From Planomicrobium stackebrandtii (GTDB taxonomy: Bacteria; Bacillota; Bacilli; Bacillales_A; Planococcaceae), in contig NZ_JAUSWB010000004.1 in assembly GCF_030814955.1 (NCBI RefSeq), forward strand, positions 1 through 64,000: a stretch of 64,000 nt of DNA, read 5' to 3'. A program made the position numbers and the translations under genes. The notes beneath the pieces are model-generated. The model searched no databases, was not told where the DNA came from, and saw only the letters and a list, made by a program, of their open reading frames with translations. Below are positions 25,847 to 34,917 of the stretch, one piece after another; within the stretch, counting starts at the first letter, position 1; every line of letters begins with the position of its first letter.

Positions 25847-27376
25847 ATGAATACTTTCGATTTTTTGATGCAAGGTTTTGCCGTAGCGTTTCAATGGCAA
25901 AATATCCTTTTTGCTTTTGCTGGTGTGCTGATCGGAACAGCTGTCGGTGTATTGCCAGGCATAGGGCCAATGAATGGAGTGGCTTTACTTTTACCGGTCA
26001 CTGCCTCACTCACAGCAGGACTTAGCCCGGAAAATGCTGCAGCAAGCGCGTTGATTTTATTGGCCGGTATATACTATGGTGCCATGTATGGCGGATCTAC
26101 TACATCAATCCTACTGAATACACCGGGAGAGTCGGCATCCGTAATGACGACTTTGGACGGTTATCAGATGGCTAAAAACGGCAGAGCGGGAGCAGCGTTG
26201 GCTATTTCGGCAATTGGTTCTTTTGTGGCTGGTATTGTCGCATTGTTTGGTTTGATTCTGCTGGCAAAACCTTTATCGCTGATTGCGATTCGCTTCGGTC
26301 CGGCAGAATATTTTGCGCTTATGGTTCTTGGTCTGCTTGCGGTTAGCGGGCTTGTTGGAAAATCGATGACCAAAGCACTGATGATGATGATGTTAGGACT
26401 TGCTTTAGGAACTGTCGGAATAGATGCTGTTTCGGGATCAGCCCGGTTTACTTTCGATATTCCGGTTTTGTACTCAGGGTTGGCATTCTTGACGATTGCA
26501 GTTGGACTTTTTGCTCTAGGGGAAGTATTTAAGACCACCTTAGAAAAGGATTCAACAGATGCGCCGATTGCAAAAATCACTCGGGTTATGCCGACAAAGC
26601 AGGATATGAAAGATTCTGCTTTCCCTATCGCCAGATCTTCCGTTCTTGGTTTCTTCATTGGGGTTTTGCCTGGAGCAGGGGCTACGATCGCTTCGTCATT
26701 TTCCTATGTCATGGAGAAGAAAATCAGTAAAAATCCTGAGAAGTTTGGAAAAGGTGCAATTGAAGGGGTGGCAGCACCTGAAACAGCCAATAACGCTGCG
26801 GCCGGTGGAGCGCTGATTCCTCTTCTTACACTCGGTATTCCGGGTTCCGGAACAACAGCTATTATGATGGGTGCTTTTATCATGTATAACATCCAACCTG
26901 GCCCACTGTTGTTCCAAAATCATCCCAATGTAGTATGGGGATTAATCGCCAGTATGTTTGTCGGCAACTTGATGCTGCTGGTTTTGAATATGCCATTGGT
27001 GAAAGTCTTTGCAAAACTCATCGATACACCGGTCAAGTATTTGATGCCGCTGATCATCGCTTTTTCAGTCTTTGGCGTCTACGCTGTTCAATTTACTACC
27101 TTTGATTTGATGCTATTGCTGGTTGCTGGCGTGTTTGGCTATTTTCTATCCAAAAATGATTTTCCATTGCCGCCATTGGTGTTGGCGCTTGTTTTGGGAC
27201 CGATGCTGGAAAACAACTTGATGAGAGCATTAACTCTTTCCAACGGAGACTATATGATTTTCTTTGAGAAACCGTTGGCAGCAATATTCTTAGTAATTGC
27301 CGGCTTATGGCTTGCAGTGCCTTTATTCTTGAAAAACAAAAGCAATAAGATTAAGAAGGCTTTGGTTGAAAACTAA
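25847..27376 (+). CDS. tctA: Tripartite tricarboxylate transporter, large permease subunit
   Basis: Start at ATG 25847 behind TAGGAGG; the frame extends further upstream inside tctB but without a ribosome site. The 509 residues have about 11-12 transmembrane helices and the two inverted TctA signatures, GVLPGIGPMNGVALLLP in the first half and GVLPGAGATIASSFSY in the second, plus YGGSTTSILLNTPGE and TLGIPGSGTTAIMMGA. It forms the ion-coupled channel for the carboxylate. Confidence 0.93.
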   Translation: MNTFDFLMQGFAVAFQWQNILFAFAGVLIGTAVGVLPGIGPMNGVALLLPVTASLTAGLSPENAAASALILLAGIYYGAMYGGSTTSILLNTPGESASVMTTLDGYQMAKNGRAGAALAISAIGSFVAGIVALFGLILLAKPLSLIAIRFGPAEYFALMVLGLLAVSGLVGKSMTKALMMMMLGLALGTVGIDAVSGSARFTFDIPVLYSGLAFLTIAVGLFALGEVFKTTLEKDSTDAPIAKITRVMPTKQDMKDSAFPIARSSVLGFFIGVLPGAGATIASSFSYVMEKKISKNPEKFGKGAIEGVAAPETANNAAAGGALIPLLTLGIPGSGTTAIMMGAFIMYNIQPGPLLFQNHPNVVWGLIASMFVGNLMLLVLNMPLVKVFAKLIDTPVKYLMPLIIAFSVFGVYAVQFTTFDLMLLLVAGVFGYFLSKNDFPLPPLVLALVLGPMLENNLMRALTLSNGDYMIFFEKPLAAIFLVIAGLWLAVPLFLKNKSNKIKKALVEN

Positions 27377-27406
27377 TATGCCATCCTTCTTTAGGAAGTG
27401 ATCAAG

Positions 27407-28798
27407 GTGCATCAAACCGTATTCGCATCTTTGAATATTGTAGCGATTTTGCTGTTTTCCTACTTGGTTCCTGAACCACATTCAAAAATGTTGATCATTT
27501 TAGTTTTTGCGCTTACTGGCTGGAGCATGAAACTGCTGCCATCGGCTGTAGTTTCACTTACCATCATTGTTTTAATCCCGATTATGGGATTGGGAACATT
27601 TGAAGATAGTTTATCAGGATTCAGTAAGCCTTTTGTTTGGCTGCTTGTGTCAGCATTTGTATTCGCGGCAGCCATGGAGAAAACGGGGATAGGCAAACGG
27701 ATTGCTTTCAACCTGCTCTATTTTGCGAAAGGCAGTACAAAGCGAACTGTTCCTTTTCTGTTTTTGGTCTTGATTATATTAGGTTTTTTCATCCCTACTG
27801 CTGCGGGGCGCACTTCTACAATTATTCCGGTTTGCGTGGGAATGATACAAGTGATCAAAGACAAGCAGCAAGCGGTAAATTTCGCGAAAACCATCATGAT
27901 TGGTGCCACTTTTACATCTGGCTTTATCTGCTGGGCACTTCTGACGGGTTCGAATTCCTCCATATATGCGGTGGCGGCCATTCAGGCAACAATTGGCTAT
28001 AAATGGAACTATATCTATTGGTTCATATGCAGCTTTCCGATTATGCTGGTAGTTGTTGGGTGCTTGTGGCTTGTACTGAAAAAACTTTTTCCGATAGATA
28101 CGGAAGTTGTGCCAAAAGACGATAGCTTCATCAAAAACGAATTGGCAGCACTCGGTAAAATGACATCAGCTGAGTGGAGGATTATGATTTTGGGAATCCT
28201 TATTCTGGCCAGTTGGACAACAGAACCTTATCATGGGCTGTCGGTGCCATTAACCGCATTAATTGGTTCTATTATCACTTGTCTTCCGGGAATTGGCGTT
28301 CAAAAATGGAAAGAAGTTTCTCCAGTAATTTCATGGGATGCAATCATCCTTTTCGGTGCGGGATATGCAATTGCCGATACGATTCAAAGAAACGGGACGG
28401 CAACGTGGATCGCTTTGAAAATAACAGAATTTATTCCAACTGCCAGTCCATTTGGGGCAGCTCTTTTTATCTTGATTTTAGTTTTGTTTATGCGGTTAGG
28501 ATTTGCTGAAATGCTGGCGATTACCGCAACAATTTTGCCCATTACCATCAGTCTGGCAGAAATCTGGGGGATTAATCCCCTGTGGCTTGCCCAGGTAATG
28601 CTGATCGCCTGTTCATTCGGATTGTTTTTTCCTTTTCAGTCCACTTCTAATCTCCTTACCTTTAGTTATGGTTATTACACGGAGAAAAACTTATTTCACA
28701 CAGGGATATTGCTGGCGCCGATGGTGATTGTTGTTGTTTTGATTAGCGCATTGTATTATTGGCCGCTCGTTGGTTTGAATTCTGTTTTGCCAAAGTAA
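27407..28798 (+). CDS. DASS/SLC13-type carboxylate transporter
   Basis: The second GTG (27407) has AGGAAG eight bases upstream and is preferred over GTG 27398, which overlaps that site. The 463-residue product has about 12 transmembrane helices and the divalent-anion:Na+ symporter features: two hairpins with the SNSS and STSN motifs (TGSNSSIYAVA, FQSTSNLL). It follows tctA by 30 nt, so the operon carries a second, unrelated carboxylate carrier. One may import the substrate and the other exchange or export the product, which is inference. Confidence 0.85.
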   Translation: MHQTVFASLNIVAILLFSYLVPEPHSKMLIILVFALTGWSMKLLPSAVVSLTIIVLIPIMGLGTFEDSLSGFSKPFVWLLVSAFVFAAAMEKTGIGKRIAFNLLYFAKGSTKRTVPFLFLVLIILGFFIPTAAGRTSTIIPVCVGMIQVIKDKQQAVNFAKTIMIGATFTSGFICWALLTGSNSSIYAVAAIQATIGYKWNYIYWFICSFPIMLVVVGCLWLVLKKLFPIDTEVVPKDDSFIKNELAALGKMTSAEWRIMILGILILASWTTEPYHGLSVPLTALIGSIITCLPGIGVQKWKEVSPVISWDAIILFGAGYAIADTIQRNGTATWIALKITEFIPTASPFGAALFILILVLFMRLGFAEMLAITATILPITISLAEIWGINPLWLAQVMLIACSFGLFFPFQSTSNLLTFSYGYYTEKNLFHTGILLAPMVIVVVLISALYYWPLVGLNSVLPK

Positions 28799-28813
28799 AA
28801 GAGTAGTTCCAAA

Positions 28814-29036
28814 ATGCAGGTTCTAGCAATAAACGCCTCCAATATTCTTGGCTCAACAGGAGGGTACAAAAAAGCAACTACATAACAAAAGTTGAAGTGC
28901 ATTAAGATGGCTAAAGTCATCGACTTCTCACCAGGATACTCGAACGAACTCATTATGAGAAGCAACGACTTGAGAGAGTAAATCCGTATTGCTGATACAA
29001 CCGATGAACACGGAATTTTGTTAATAGGTTCAAACA
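28814..29036 (+). pseudogene. Possible flavodoxin-like oxidoreductase relic
   Basis: MQVLAINASNILGSTGGYKKAT looks like the P-loop start of NAD(P)H-dependent flavodoxin-fold reductases but stops after 23 codons; VIDFSPGYSNEL and ADTTDEHGIL segments follow in other frames. It is weak evidence for a decayed gene filling the 300-bp gap before the terminator. Confidence 0.3.
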
Positions 29037-29044
29037 GTAGTGAC

Positions 29045-29080
29045 AGAAAGCCCATTCCATAAATTGGAATGGGCTTTCTT
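29045..29080. terminator. Bidirectional terminator
   Basis: AGAAAGCCCATTCC pairs with GGAATGGGCTTTCT around an 8-nt loop, between the rightward transporter operon and leftward CPBP gene. Confidence 0.8.
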
Positions 29081-29107
29081 TAGCTTTCTTGGCGGTCTTA
29101 GTTTCCA

Positions 29108-29959
29108 TCATCCTGTTTGCGTACTCAAAGTCTCTTTCCCATACTTCTTCACCAAGTAATTCGCCAACAGCCAAGCCCCGATCGCCACCGCAATCGGAGT
29201 CAGCATCGGCACGGGTGAGGCAGCGAGCAAATAAGCGGATACCGTGTTGGCCCAGGCATGCAAAACGACGCACAGCCAGACTTTCCGGGTGCTGTTGTAA
29301 AGCCAGCCGATGACATAGGCCTGCGGAATGGTCAGCATCGTAAATCCGGCGAGGGTGAGCAGGATTACTAACGTTCCTTGCGGATAGTTCATGTACACGA
29401 TCACAGGGTAATGCCAAATGCTCCATAAGACACCGACGCGAAAGCAGGCTTTTTCAGCGGTCATTCGGGTTTGCAGCAGGGGCTGCAAATATCCCCGCCA
29501 GCCAAATTCTTCGACTCCGCTCGTCAAACACTGGAACAAGAAAAAGACAGGGAAGAACCACAAAGGCAGCACCGGCCAGTTGAAATCCATGGCGAATCCC
29601 ATGGCGATCCATGTCACCAGCAGCGCGGCTGAGAACAGGATGATGGGGTATAAGAAGATAAACAGCAACCACCGGCCGATGTTTGGCTGATGAGTATCCT
29701 GCACGTTCTGCTTCTTCAGAAGGCCAGCTGCCAAAAACATTCCGAACAGCGGACCATACGCTGCAGCAGTGAAAAGCAGGAACACCAAAAATTGCTGGAA
29801 GGTTTTAACGCCTCCTGTCAACACCTCGTAAAAGCCTTCATTATACAGAATATCCACACCCGTCAGTTGGGAATATGCCATGGTTCCGATCCAGAAACTC
29901 CAGGAAAACAAAATCGCGCCACTATAATAAACCAACGTTTTTTTTGCTACGCTGTCCAT
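29108..29959 (-). CDS. CPBP-family intramembrane metalloprotease
   Basis: A 283-residue protein with about eight transmembrane helices and the CPBP/Rce1 motifs: Glu150-Glu151 and Arg155 in EEFGWRG, a His in SIWHYP, and the final His in LHAWANT. These residues bind the metal and activate water inside the membrane. Bacterial members process or protect against bacteriocins and handle membrane signals; this one has no peptide gene beside it. It follows the ketopantoate-reductase-like gene by 33 nt on the same strand, so the two are probably co-transcribed. Confidence 0.88.
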   Translation of the reverse strand: MDSVAKKTLVYYSGAILFSWSFWIGTMAYSQLTGVDILYNEGFYEVLTGGVKTFQQFLVFLLFTAAAYGPLFGMFLAAGLLKKQNVQDTHQPNIGRWLLFIFLYPIILFSAALLVTWIAMGFAMDFNWPVLPLWFFPVFFLFQCLTSGVEEFGWRGYLQPLLQTRMTAEKACFRVGVLWSIWHYPVIVYMNYPQGTLVILLTLAGFTMLTIPQAYVIGWLYNSTRKVWLCVVLHAWANTVSAYLLAASPVPMLTPIAVAIGAWLLANYLVKKYGKETLSTQTG

Positions 29960-29992
29960 CTTGATCCCTTCATTTCATCAGTTGTTTTCCCT

Positions 29993-31084
29993 TTAGCAGC
30001 AATCCTCACAATCGCAGTTGCTACGCTTTTTCACCAGCACGGCAATGCCGGCAACCGCTGCAATACCAATCGCAGCACCGTAAATAGCTCCCCACCGAAG
30101 CGGAATCTCTTTCGAACCGAAAGGCAAAGGTTGTTTGCGGCCGTATGTGTAGGCTGTCAGCTGGTCGACCGTCGGCGTCGGTAGATTGCCTTGTCGAATC
30201 AATGCATAAAATTCATCGGTCAAATACTCGACTTCGTCTTCCGCATTTCTCAAATGGCCCAGCACGTTTTCAAAAGTCGGGCTTTTGGCCATTTTGCCGA
30301 GAATGGAAACAAAAATCGGTTCCGGAATCCGGTCCATAAGCTGGATGCCTGGAGGCGTTAAGGTGACCCCTGCATCTTCGGTTGCCAGCAGCGCTTCATG
30401 AAGTGCACGCTTTAACAGCACGTGCGCGTCCCGGGTTGCTGCGAAATGTTCCTGGTCTGTGTTGCAGGCGTACACTGCCGGAGCCAATGTCGGGATGAGC
30501 AGCGCGACATGGGTCTTCAGCCAGTCGTCGATGTCTTTGCGGACTTCCACCCGGTAGCCGCGCATCGACCCGAGAATTTTCATCACTTCCAAAGTTCTGC
30601 GTGTGACATGTCCGTCCACTTCGCCAATTGGCAGCATCATTGGTTTTTTCGCTTCCACCGGCATCATGTGCATGACGTGTCCTTTTTTAAAACCGCCAGG
30701 CTGTGGAAAGCCGGCCATCACCCGTTCTTTGCCAACGGCGTCAATAAACGGCTGCTGCCCCGCTGCATTGTTCATCATGAACAGGAAGGTCGGCACGTTT
30801 TTATTGGCGGTGAGTGCAGGCAGAATGTCAGCCACCTGATTTTTGCGCATCGGCACAATGACCAAGTCGTAGAAGTCCAGAGGGTCCAGGCTGTCGACAA
30901 CGGGAAGGTGGGTCACCGTTTGCTTGCCGGTTTCCGTATTTTCTGTGACCACGCCGTATTTTTTGAGTTCCTGCTGCCGCTCTCCGTGGTCGAGCAGGAA
31001 AACCGAGTGGCCGGCTTCTGCAAGGCGTTCGGCAAACAAGCTGCCGAATGGGCCGACGCCATAGATCAAGATTTTCTTTTTCAT
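29993..31084 (-). CDS. Ketopantoate-reductase-family protein with a C-terminal membrane anchor
   Basis: The N-terminal Rossmann domain (YGVGPFGSLFAERLAEAGH, residues 8-26) and the ApbA C-terminal helical domain are present in 363 residues. It is about 60 residues longer than PanE. The extra part is a transmembrane helix (about 333-352, AIYGAAIGIAAVAGIAVLV) followed by KKRSNCDCEDCC, a five-Cys tail on the side of the basic flank. So this is a membrane-tethered NAD(P)-dependent reductase rather than the soluble pantothenate enzyme. The Cys tail could bind metal or be redox-active. The 316 bp upstream (31085-31400) are AT-rich with no gene. Confidence 0.8.
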   Translation of the reverse strand: MKKKILIYGVGPFGSLFAERLAEAGHSVFLLDHGERQQELKKYGVVTENTETGKQTVTHLPVVDSLDPLDFYDLVIVPMRKNQVADILPALTANKNVPTFLFMMNNAAGQQPFIDAVGKERVMAGFPQPGGFKKGHVMHMMPVEAKKPMMLPIGEVDGHVTRRTLEVMKILGSMRGYRVEVRKDIDDWLKTHVALLIPTLAPAVYACNTDQEHFAATRDAHVLLKRALHEALLATEDAGVTLTPPGIQLMDRIPEPIFVSILGKMAKSPTFENVLGHLRNAEDEVEYLTDEFYALIRQGNLPTPTVDQLTAYTYGRKQPLPFGSKEIPLRWGAIYGAAIGIAAVAGIAVLVKKRSNCDCEDCC

Positions 31085-31400
31085 GATTCTCGCTCCTCTT
31101 TTCTCATAGAATGGATGTTCTAAAGATATGTAAAGGTGGAATAATCATATTCGTAGTATTTATTTGATATATTATAGCATTTTTTAGTAGTTTAAAGAGT
31201 TGTTGAACCTTGAATATCGTAAAATAAATTTGAATATTTAGATAACTTAATTTAAAATAAAAGTAGTTCTTTTAATCTAATTATTTTTGTATTTATTTAA
31301 CTGAATCCAACTTACTTGGGTTAATTGAACTACTTTTAAGGGACTTCATTCAAATAATGGCTCTCATTCTTGGAAATGGAGCAGAAGGGGAAATGGAGGG

Positions 31401-31493
31401 ATGAAAAAAATAAAGCTGTTGTTTGTGCTGCTGGTTGCTGTTGCCATCGGTCTATTGATCTTCTGGCTGCTGGTAGGCGAAAGCGGTTTGTGA
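31401..31493 (+). CDS. 30-residue single-span membrane peptide
   Basis: ATG with AAGGGG nine bases upstream encodes MKKIKLLFVLLVAVAIGLLI and a short tail WLLVGESGL, a textbook one-helix membrane miniprotein. It lies 55 bp before the SLH gene, in the same direction and without a terminator in between, so they could share a transcript. Function unknown. Confidence 0.5.
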   Translation: MKKIKLLFVLLVAVAIGLLIFWLLVGESGL

Positions 31494-31548
31494 GGATCCA
31501 TGGGCATGAGTTGTGCGCAAGGCGAAGATAACAAGGGGAGGGAAAGGG

Positions 31549-33102
31549 ATGCTGAAAAAAGTCAGTGCCTTATGCACAGCGGCGGCGTTGTTCGCAATGC
31601 TGCTTCCGGCACCGCAGCCGGTTTCCGCTGCGACGTTCGGGGACGTGAAGAATTTTAAGGAAGAGATTCAGTATTTAACGGATTTGAAAATCATCAACGG
31701 CTATCCGGGCGGAACGTACAGGCCGGAGCAGCCGATTTTGCGTGTGCAGGCGGTCATGATGATCATGCGCGAAAAGGGGCTGAAGACCGAGGACATTCCA
31801 GATCCAGGCTTTAGCGATATCAAAAAAGGTGACCCGGGCTATGAAGATGTAGCCGCTGCGACGTATTACGGGTTGATCGAAGGGAAAGGGAACAATCGGT
31901 TTGATCCAAAGGGCGAGATGACGCGCGGTGAAATGTCAAAAGTGCTGGCGTTGGCCTATGAACTTGGCGGCATGTATCCGGCCGGGTTTAGCGATGTAAC
32001 GGAGCGACAATGGATGTATCCGTTTGTCTCTTCACTGGCAGCCCATAACGTCACCAACGGTTATCCCGATGGCACGTTCCGTTCGCAAGTGACCATCAAC
32101 CGGGAACAGTTTGCCGCATTTATGGCGCGGATTTTGAATCCTGAATTTAAGCCGTATGCGTCGGACAAAGCCGACTCGTTCTTGGGAGACGCGCTTGACA
32201 TTGAGATGCTGGACATCGTCAAAAATCCGGAGCAGCCAATTTTTTACATACTGGACGGATTGACCAATAGTTTGGTGTCTTATAATTACGAGACTTTTGA
32301 AATGGATAGCACCGCGCTGCCATACCGCGCCGAAAGCCTGGCTTACGCCAAAGGCAAAGTCTATGTGACGCAGCACAAGATGAATCATGAATACTGGACG
32401 GGTGACGTCAAAGAAAAAGGTGCATATGCCATTTTTGATGCCGATTCGTTGGAGATGGTCAAACTGTGGCATTTGGAAATGGATCCATACGATATCGAAG
32501 CCAACAATGAAGGGCAGGTGTTCATTTCCGGAGGATCTAATCAGCATACCGACTTATTGAGCCTTGATTCGAAAACAGGAGCGATCTTGTCAAAGCAAAT
32601 GCTCTACATGCAAGCGAAGATTTCTTTGACGCCGAACCAGAAAAACTTGCTGGTCATCTCAACGCAGATTAGTCCGCGGAACCTATCGACGTTCCCGATT
32701 GTGGACGGCTTGCTGCAGGCTGAAATTCGTTCGCCTTACCACGGGGATTACGATATGACGCCTGACCTCAGTGTAACGCCGGACGGCAAATACATTTTGA
32801 ACGGATTCGGCAGCATGTTCAGCGCCAATACGATGAGCTACCTTGGAACGCTCGACCGGTCGTTTTCTTCATCCGCAGTGGATGTGGCTTCCCGCGAGCT
32901 GCACACCGCCTTTGAAACCAACCTGATCCAGAGCTACCATTATCCAGATCTCATCAGCAAGGACCAGCTCGTCACTTACGGCAATATCCACAAGCTGTTT
33001 TACGATGAGCAAGCAGACAAATTGATCGCCTTGACGACGGTCCGATTCGGACAGACGACGTATCCGTATTTGGGGATTGAAACGATTGATATGGGGGATT
33101 GA
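31549..33102 (+). CDS. SLH-domain surface protein with beta-propeller-like C-terminal domain
   Basis: The ATG at 31549 follows AAGGGGAGGG and opens a signal peptide (LKKVSALCTAAALFAM to PVSA-A). Three SLH domains (about 28-205) carry NGYPGGTYRPEQPI, RFDPKGEMTRGEM and NGYPDGTFRSQVTINREQ. The remaining 300 residues form repeating beta blades (IFYILDGLTNSLVSYN, YAIFDADSLEMVK, LLSLDSKTGAILS, LSVTPDGKYILNG) like a YVTN/quinoprotein-type propeller. It should be a wall-attached binding or scaffold protein. No enzyme motif is visible. Confidence 0.88.
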   Translation: MLKKVSALCTAAALFAMLLPAPQPVSAATFGDVKNFKEEIQYLTDLKIINGYPGGTYRPEQPILRVQAVMMIMREKGLKTEDIPDPGFSDIKKGDPGYEDVAAATYYGLIEGKGNNRFDPKGEMTRGEMSKVLALAYELGGMYPAGFSDVTERQWMYPFVSSLAAHNVTNGYPDGTFRSQVTINREQFAAFMARILNPEFKPYASDKADSFLGDALDIEMLDIVKNPEQPIFYILDGLTNSLVSYNYETFEMDSTALPYRAESLAYAKGKVYVTQHKMNHEYWTGDVKEKGAYAIFDADSLEMVKLWHLEMDPYDIEANNEGQVFISGGSNQHTDLLSLDSKTGAILSKQMLYMQAKISLTPNQKNLLVISTQISPRNLSTFPIVDGLLQAEIRSPYHGDYDMTPDLSVTPDGKYILNGFGSMFSANTMSYLGTLDRSFSSSAVDVASRELHTAFETNLIQSYHYPDLISKDQLVTYGNIHKLFYDEQADKLIALTTVRFGQTTYPYLGIETIDMGD

Positions 33103-33175
33103 ATAGGGATCGGCAGAAGAGTGGGTTCTTCTGCTGGTTTTTTTGTTTGGGAAGCGGGAGTTTTCGTGTTGAAAT

Positions 33176-33280
33176 GGCGAACACCCGGGTTGGGGGAGCG
33201 AACACCTGGGTTTACCGGGTGAACACCCGGGTTGAAAAAGCGAACACCCGGGTTCACCCAGTAAACACCCGGGTTAAAGA
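33176..33280. repeat. 21-bp-period array, class A (AACACCCGGGTT core)
   Basis: Five units start at 33180, 33201, 33222, 33243 and 33264, exactly 21 bp apart, with one T-for-C change in the second. The array lies in a convergent region between the SLH gene and the HEPN-like gene. Confidence 0.92.
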
Positions 33281-33295
33281 AAATCCCCCCCAACA

Positions 33296-33332
33296 AAAAG
33301 GCATCCCAGAAAACCTCCTGGGATGCCTTTTC
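33296..33332. terminator. Bidirectional terminator
   Basis: AAAAGGCATCCCA pairs with TGGGATGCCTTTT, between convergent genes. Confidence 0.85.
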
Positions 33333-33341
33333 CATTCTCTT

Positions 33342-34715
33342 CTATTTCTTCTCCATCCCAATCGCAAACCCCAAATACATCATCGCGTTGCGCGCTTTGA
33401 AGATATTGGACATGGCCATGCGTTCGAGCTCAATCTGCGTCATTTGATGCTTGCGCAGGTCGCCGGTTTTGGCGATTTCGTCTTGCTTGGTGATGACTTG
33501 GACAAAGCTGCGTTCCATCTGGTCGCGCAGGAGCAGCGAGCGGACGGTGGCAAGGTTCTGTGTTTTGGATTGTTCGTAGCCGAAGAGTTCTTTGGAATGC
33601 CAGAACAAGGCTTTCAGCGCGCCGTTTTTGGTGTCGCGGATAAATGGCTTGAGCGGGTTTTTCGGCTGCTCGTCTTCAAACCAGATGCGCTGCATGCCGG
33701 CTCGCGGATCTTTCATGTCGAGCTGGTAGTAATGCCCGACAAACTGGGCTGTTTTCGTAAACAGCGAGAACGACTGGCGGTAAACGGTTTTCAAGCGCTC
33801 GTTGCGCTCCGGGCTCGGCTCCTGCTCTAATGCTTCATAGAGGTTCCAGCGCAGCGCGGTGAATTCAGTAATCATCGAGTCCATGAAGGTTTCGAGGAAG
33901 ACGCCGCGTTCTTTGTCATTGGCGTCATTATGGCGATAGCTCAGCGTATCGGTTTTCATCGTGCCAACCGGATCGATTTCGTTGTCATCGTTCAGCAGGA
34001 GGTGATGCTTGGCGCACCAGTCGCGGTACTCGCGCTCGCGGCCATCGAAAAAGTTCGGCTTGTAGCTGCCGGTGACGTCGACCGGTCCGATATCCTCCAG
34101 CATTTTCACGGCAAGCTTCAGGCGGTCTTCATATAAGGCGCGGCCATTCGTGTTGCTGATTTTATCCACGCCTTGTCGAATCAAATCCCGCGACAGGTGG
34201 AGCGCTTCGGCTTTTTGTTCTTTGTCGCGCAGGAAAGTGGAGTAGAACAACAATCCCCAGCCGCGTTCGGCATCTTTGCGCTCGTAGGATGGATCGTTTT
34301 CCGCTTCGGTCATTTGTTCCAATACATCCAGCCCATCGAGCGAGCGGCCGACGTAGATCAATGCTTCTGCGTAGTTCAGGCAGATTTGATTCCAGATGGT
34401 TGCCGGCACTTTCGTGCGGAACTGGGCATACAAACTTTCAAACAAGAACAACTGGCGCTGCTTCATCGGGCTGTTCCATTCTTTTTGCAGCTGGTGCATG
34501 ATGCCCATTTGGCTCGTTTCCAATAAAATAGCGAGTGGATAAGAAGTTTGGCCTTTCAGGCGTTTTTTCAAATGGTCGATTATGTCATTAAGCTTTTCGG
34601 GTGCGGTGCGGGTTTTCTGAAACTGCTGCAGCAAGTGCTGTGCAGCCTGGTATACTTCCTTCAAATCAAATTGCCCGTAATCGTCTGATTGGGCAATATC
34701 TTCTAATGTCGACAT
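33342..34715 (-). CDS. TPR protein with LA2681-like HEPN domain
   Basis: The start at 34715 has AAGGAGG at good spacing; the frame extends upstream without a signal. The 457 residues begin with helical TPR-like repeats (about 1-210), then a segment typical of LA2681-type HEPN proteins: YRDWCAKHHLLLND, an EFTALRWNLYEALE helix, and NGALKALFWHSKEL. Where the family has an R-N-x-x-E-H motif, I read RDQMER (in LLLRDQMERSF), so the putative RNase His appears replaced. HEPN proteins of this type are linked to RNA cleavage and abortive responses; this one may be a non-catalytic variant. It is monocistronic. Confidence 0.65.
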   Translation of the reverse strand: MSTLEDIAQSDDYGQFDLKEVYQAAQHLLQQFQKTRTAPEKLNDIIDHLKKRLKGQTSYPLAILLETSQMGIMHQLQKEWNSPMKQRQLFLFESLYAQFRTKVPATIWNQICLNYAEALIYVGRSLDGLDVLEQMTEAENDPSYERKDAERGWGLLFYSTFLRDKEQKAEALHLSRDLIRQGVDKISNTNGRALYEDRLKLAVKMLEDIGPVDVTGSYKPNFFDGREREYRDWCAKHHLLLNDDNEIDPVGTMKTDTLSYRHNDANDKERGVFLETFMDSMITEFTALRWNLYEALEQEPSPERNERLKTVYRQSFSLFTKTAQFVGHYYQLDMKDPRAGMQRIWFEDEQPKNPLKPFIRDTKNGALKALFWHSKELFGYEQSKTQNLATVRSLLLRDQMERSFVQVITKQDEIAKTGDLRKHQMTQIELERMAMSNIFKARNAMMYLGFAIGMEKK

Positions 34716-34791
34716 CGGGTTTCCTCCTTGTGTGGGTGCTTCTCTTCTTATTGTAACGAACTGTCCGGAAGGGGTCACCCTTTTTAATGTG

Positions 34792-34808
34792 TGCGTGCCA
34801 GGCACGCA
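34792..34808. repeat. REP-like palindrome
   Basis: TGCGTGCC-A-GGCACGCA, followed by AAACAATTCAC, is another GTGCC-N-GGCAC family member. Confidence 0.7.
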
Positions 34809-34917
34809 AACAATTCACTTTTTTATTTTTTTGAATATTTAATAAATATTTGATGTAACCATAACTTTCAGCTGTTAAAATAGAGGCAAGAAGTAAGATA
34901 ACGGAGGAGTGACGATC

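Noticed and set aside
27398..28798. ArsB/NhaD identity for the last transporter of the operon
   Set aside because: The SNSS and STSN hairpin motifs and the operon context fit the DASS/SLC13 family better.
33099..33830. Frames with NTRV or NPGV heptapeptide repeats over the class A array
   Set aside because: They are products of the 21-bp period in non-coding DNA and overlap the HEPN-like gene in antisense.
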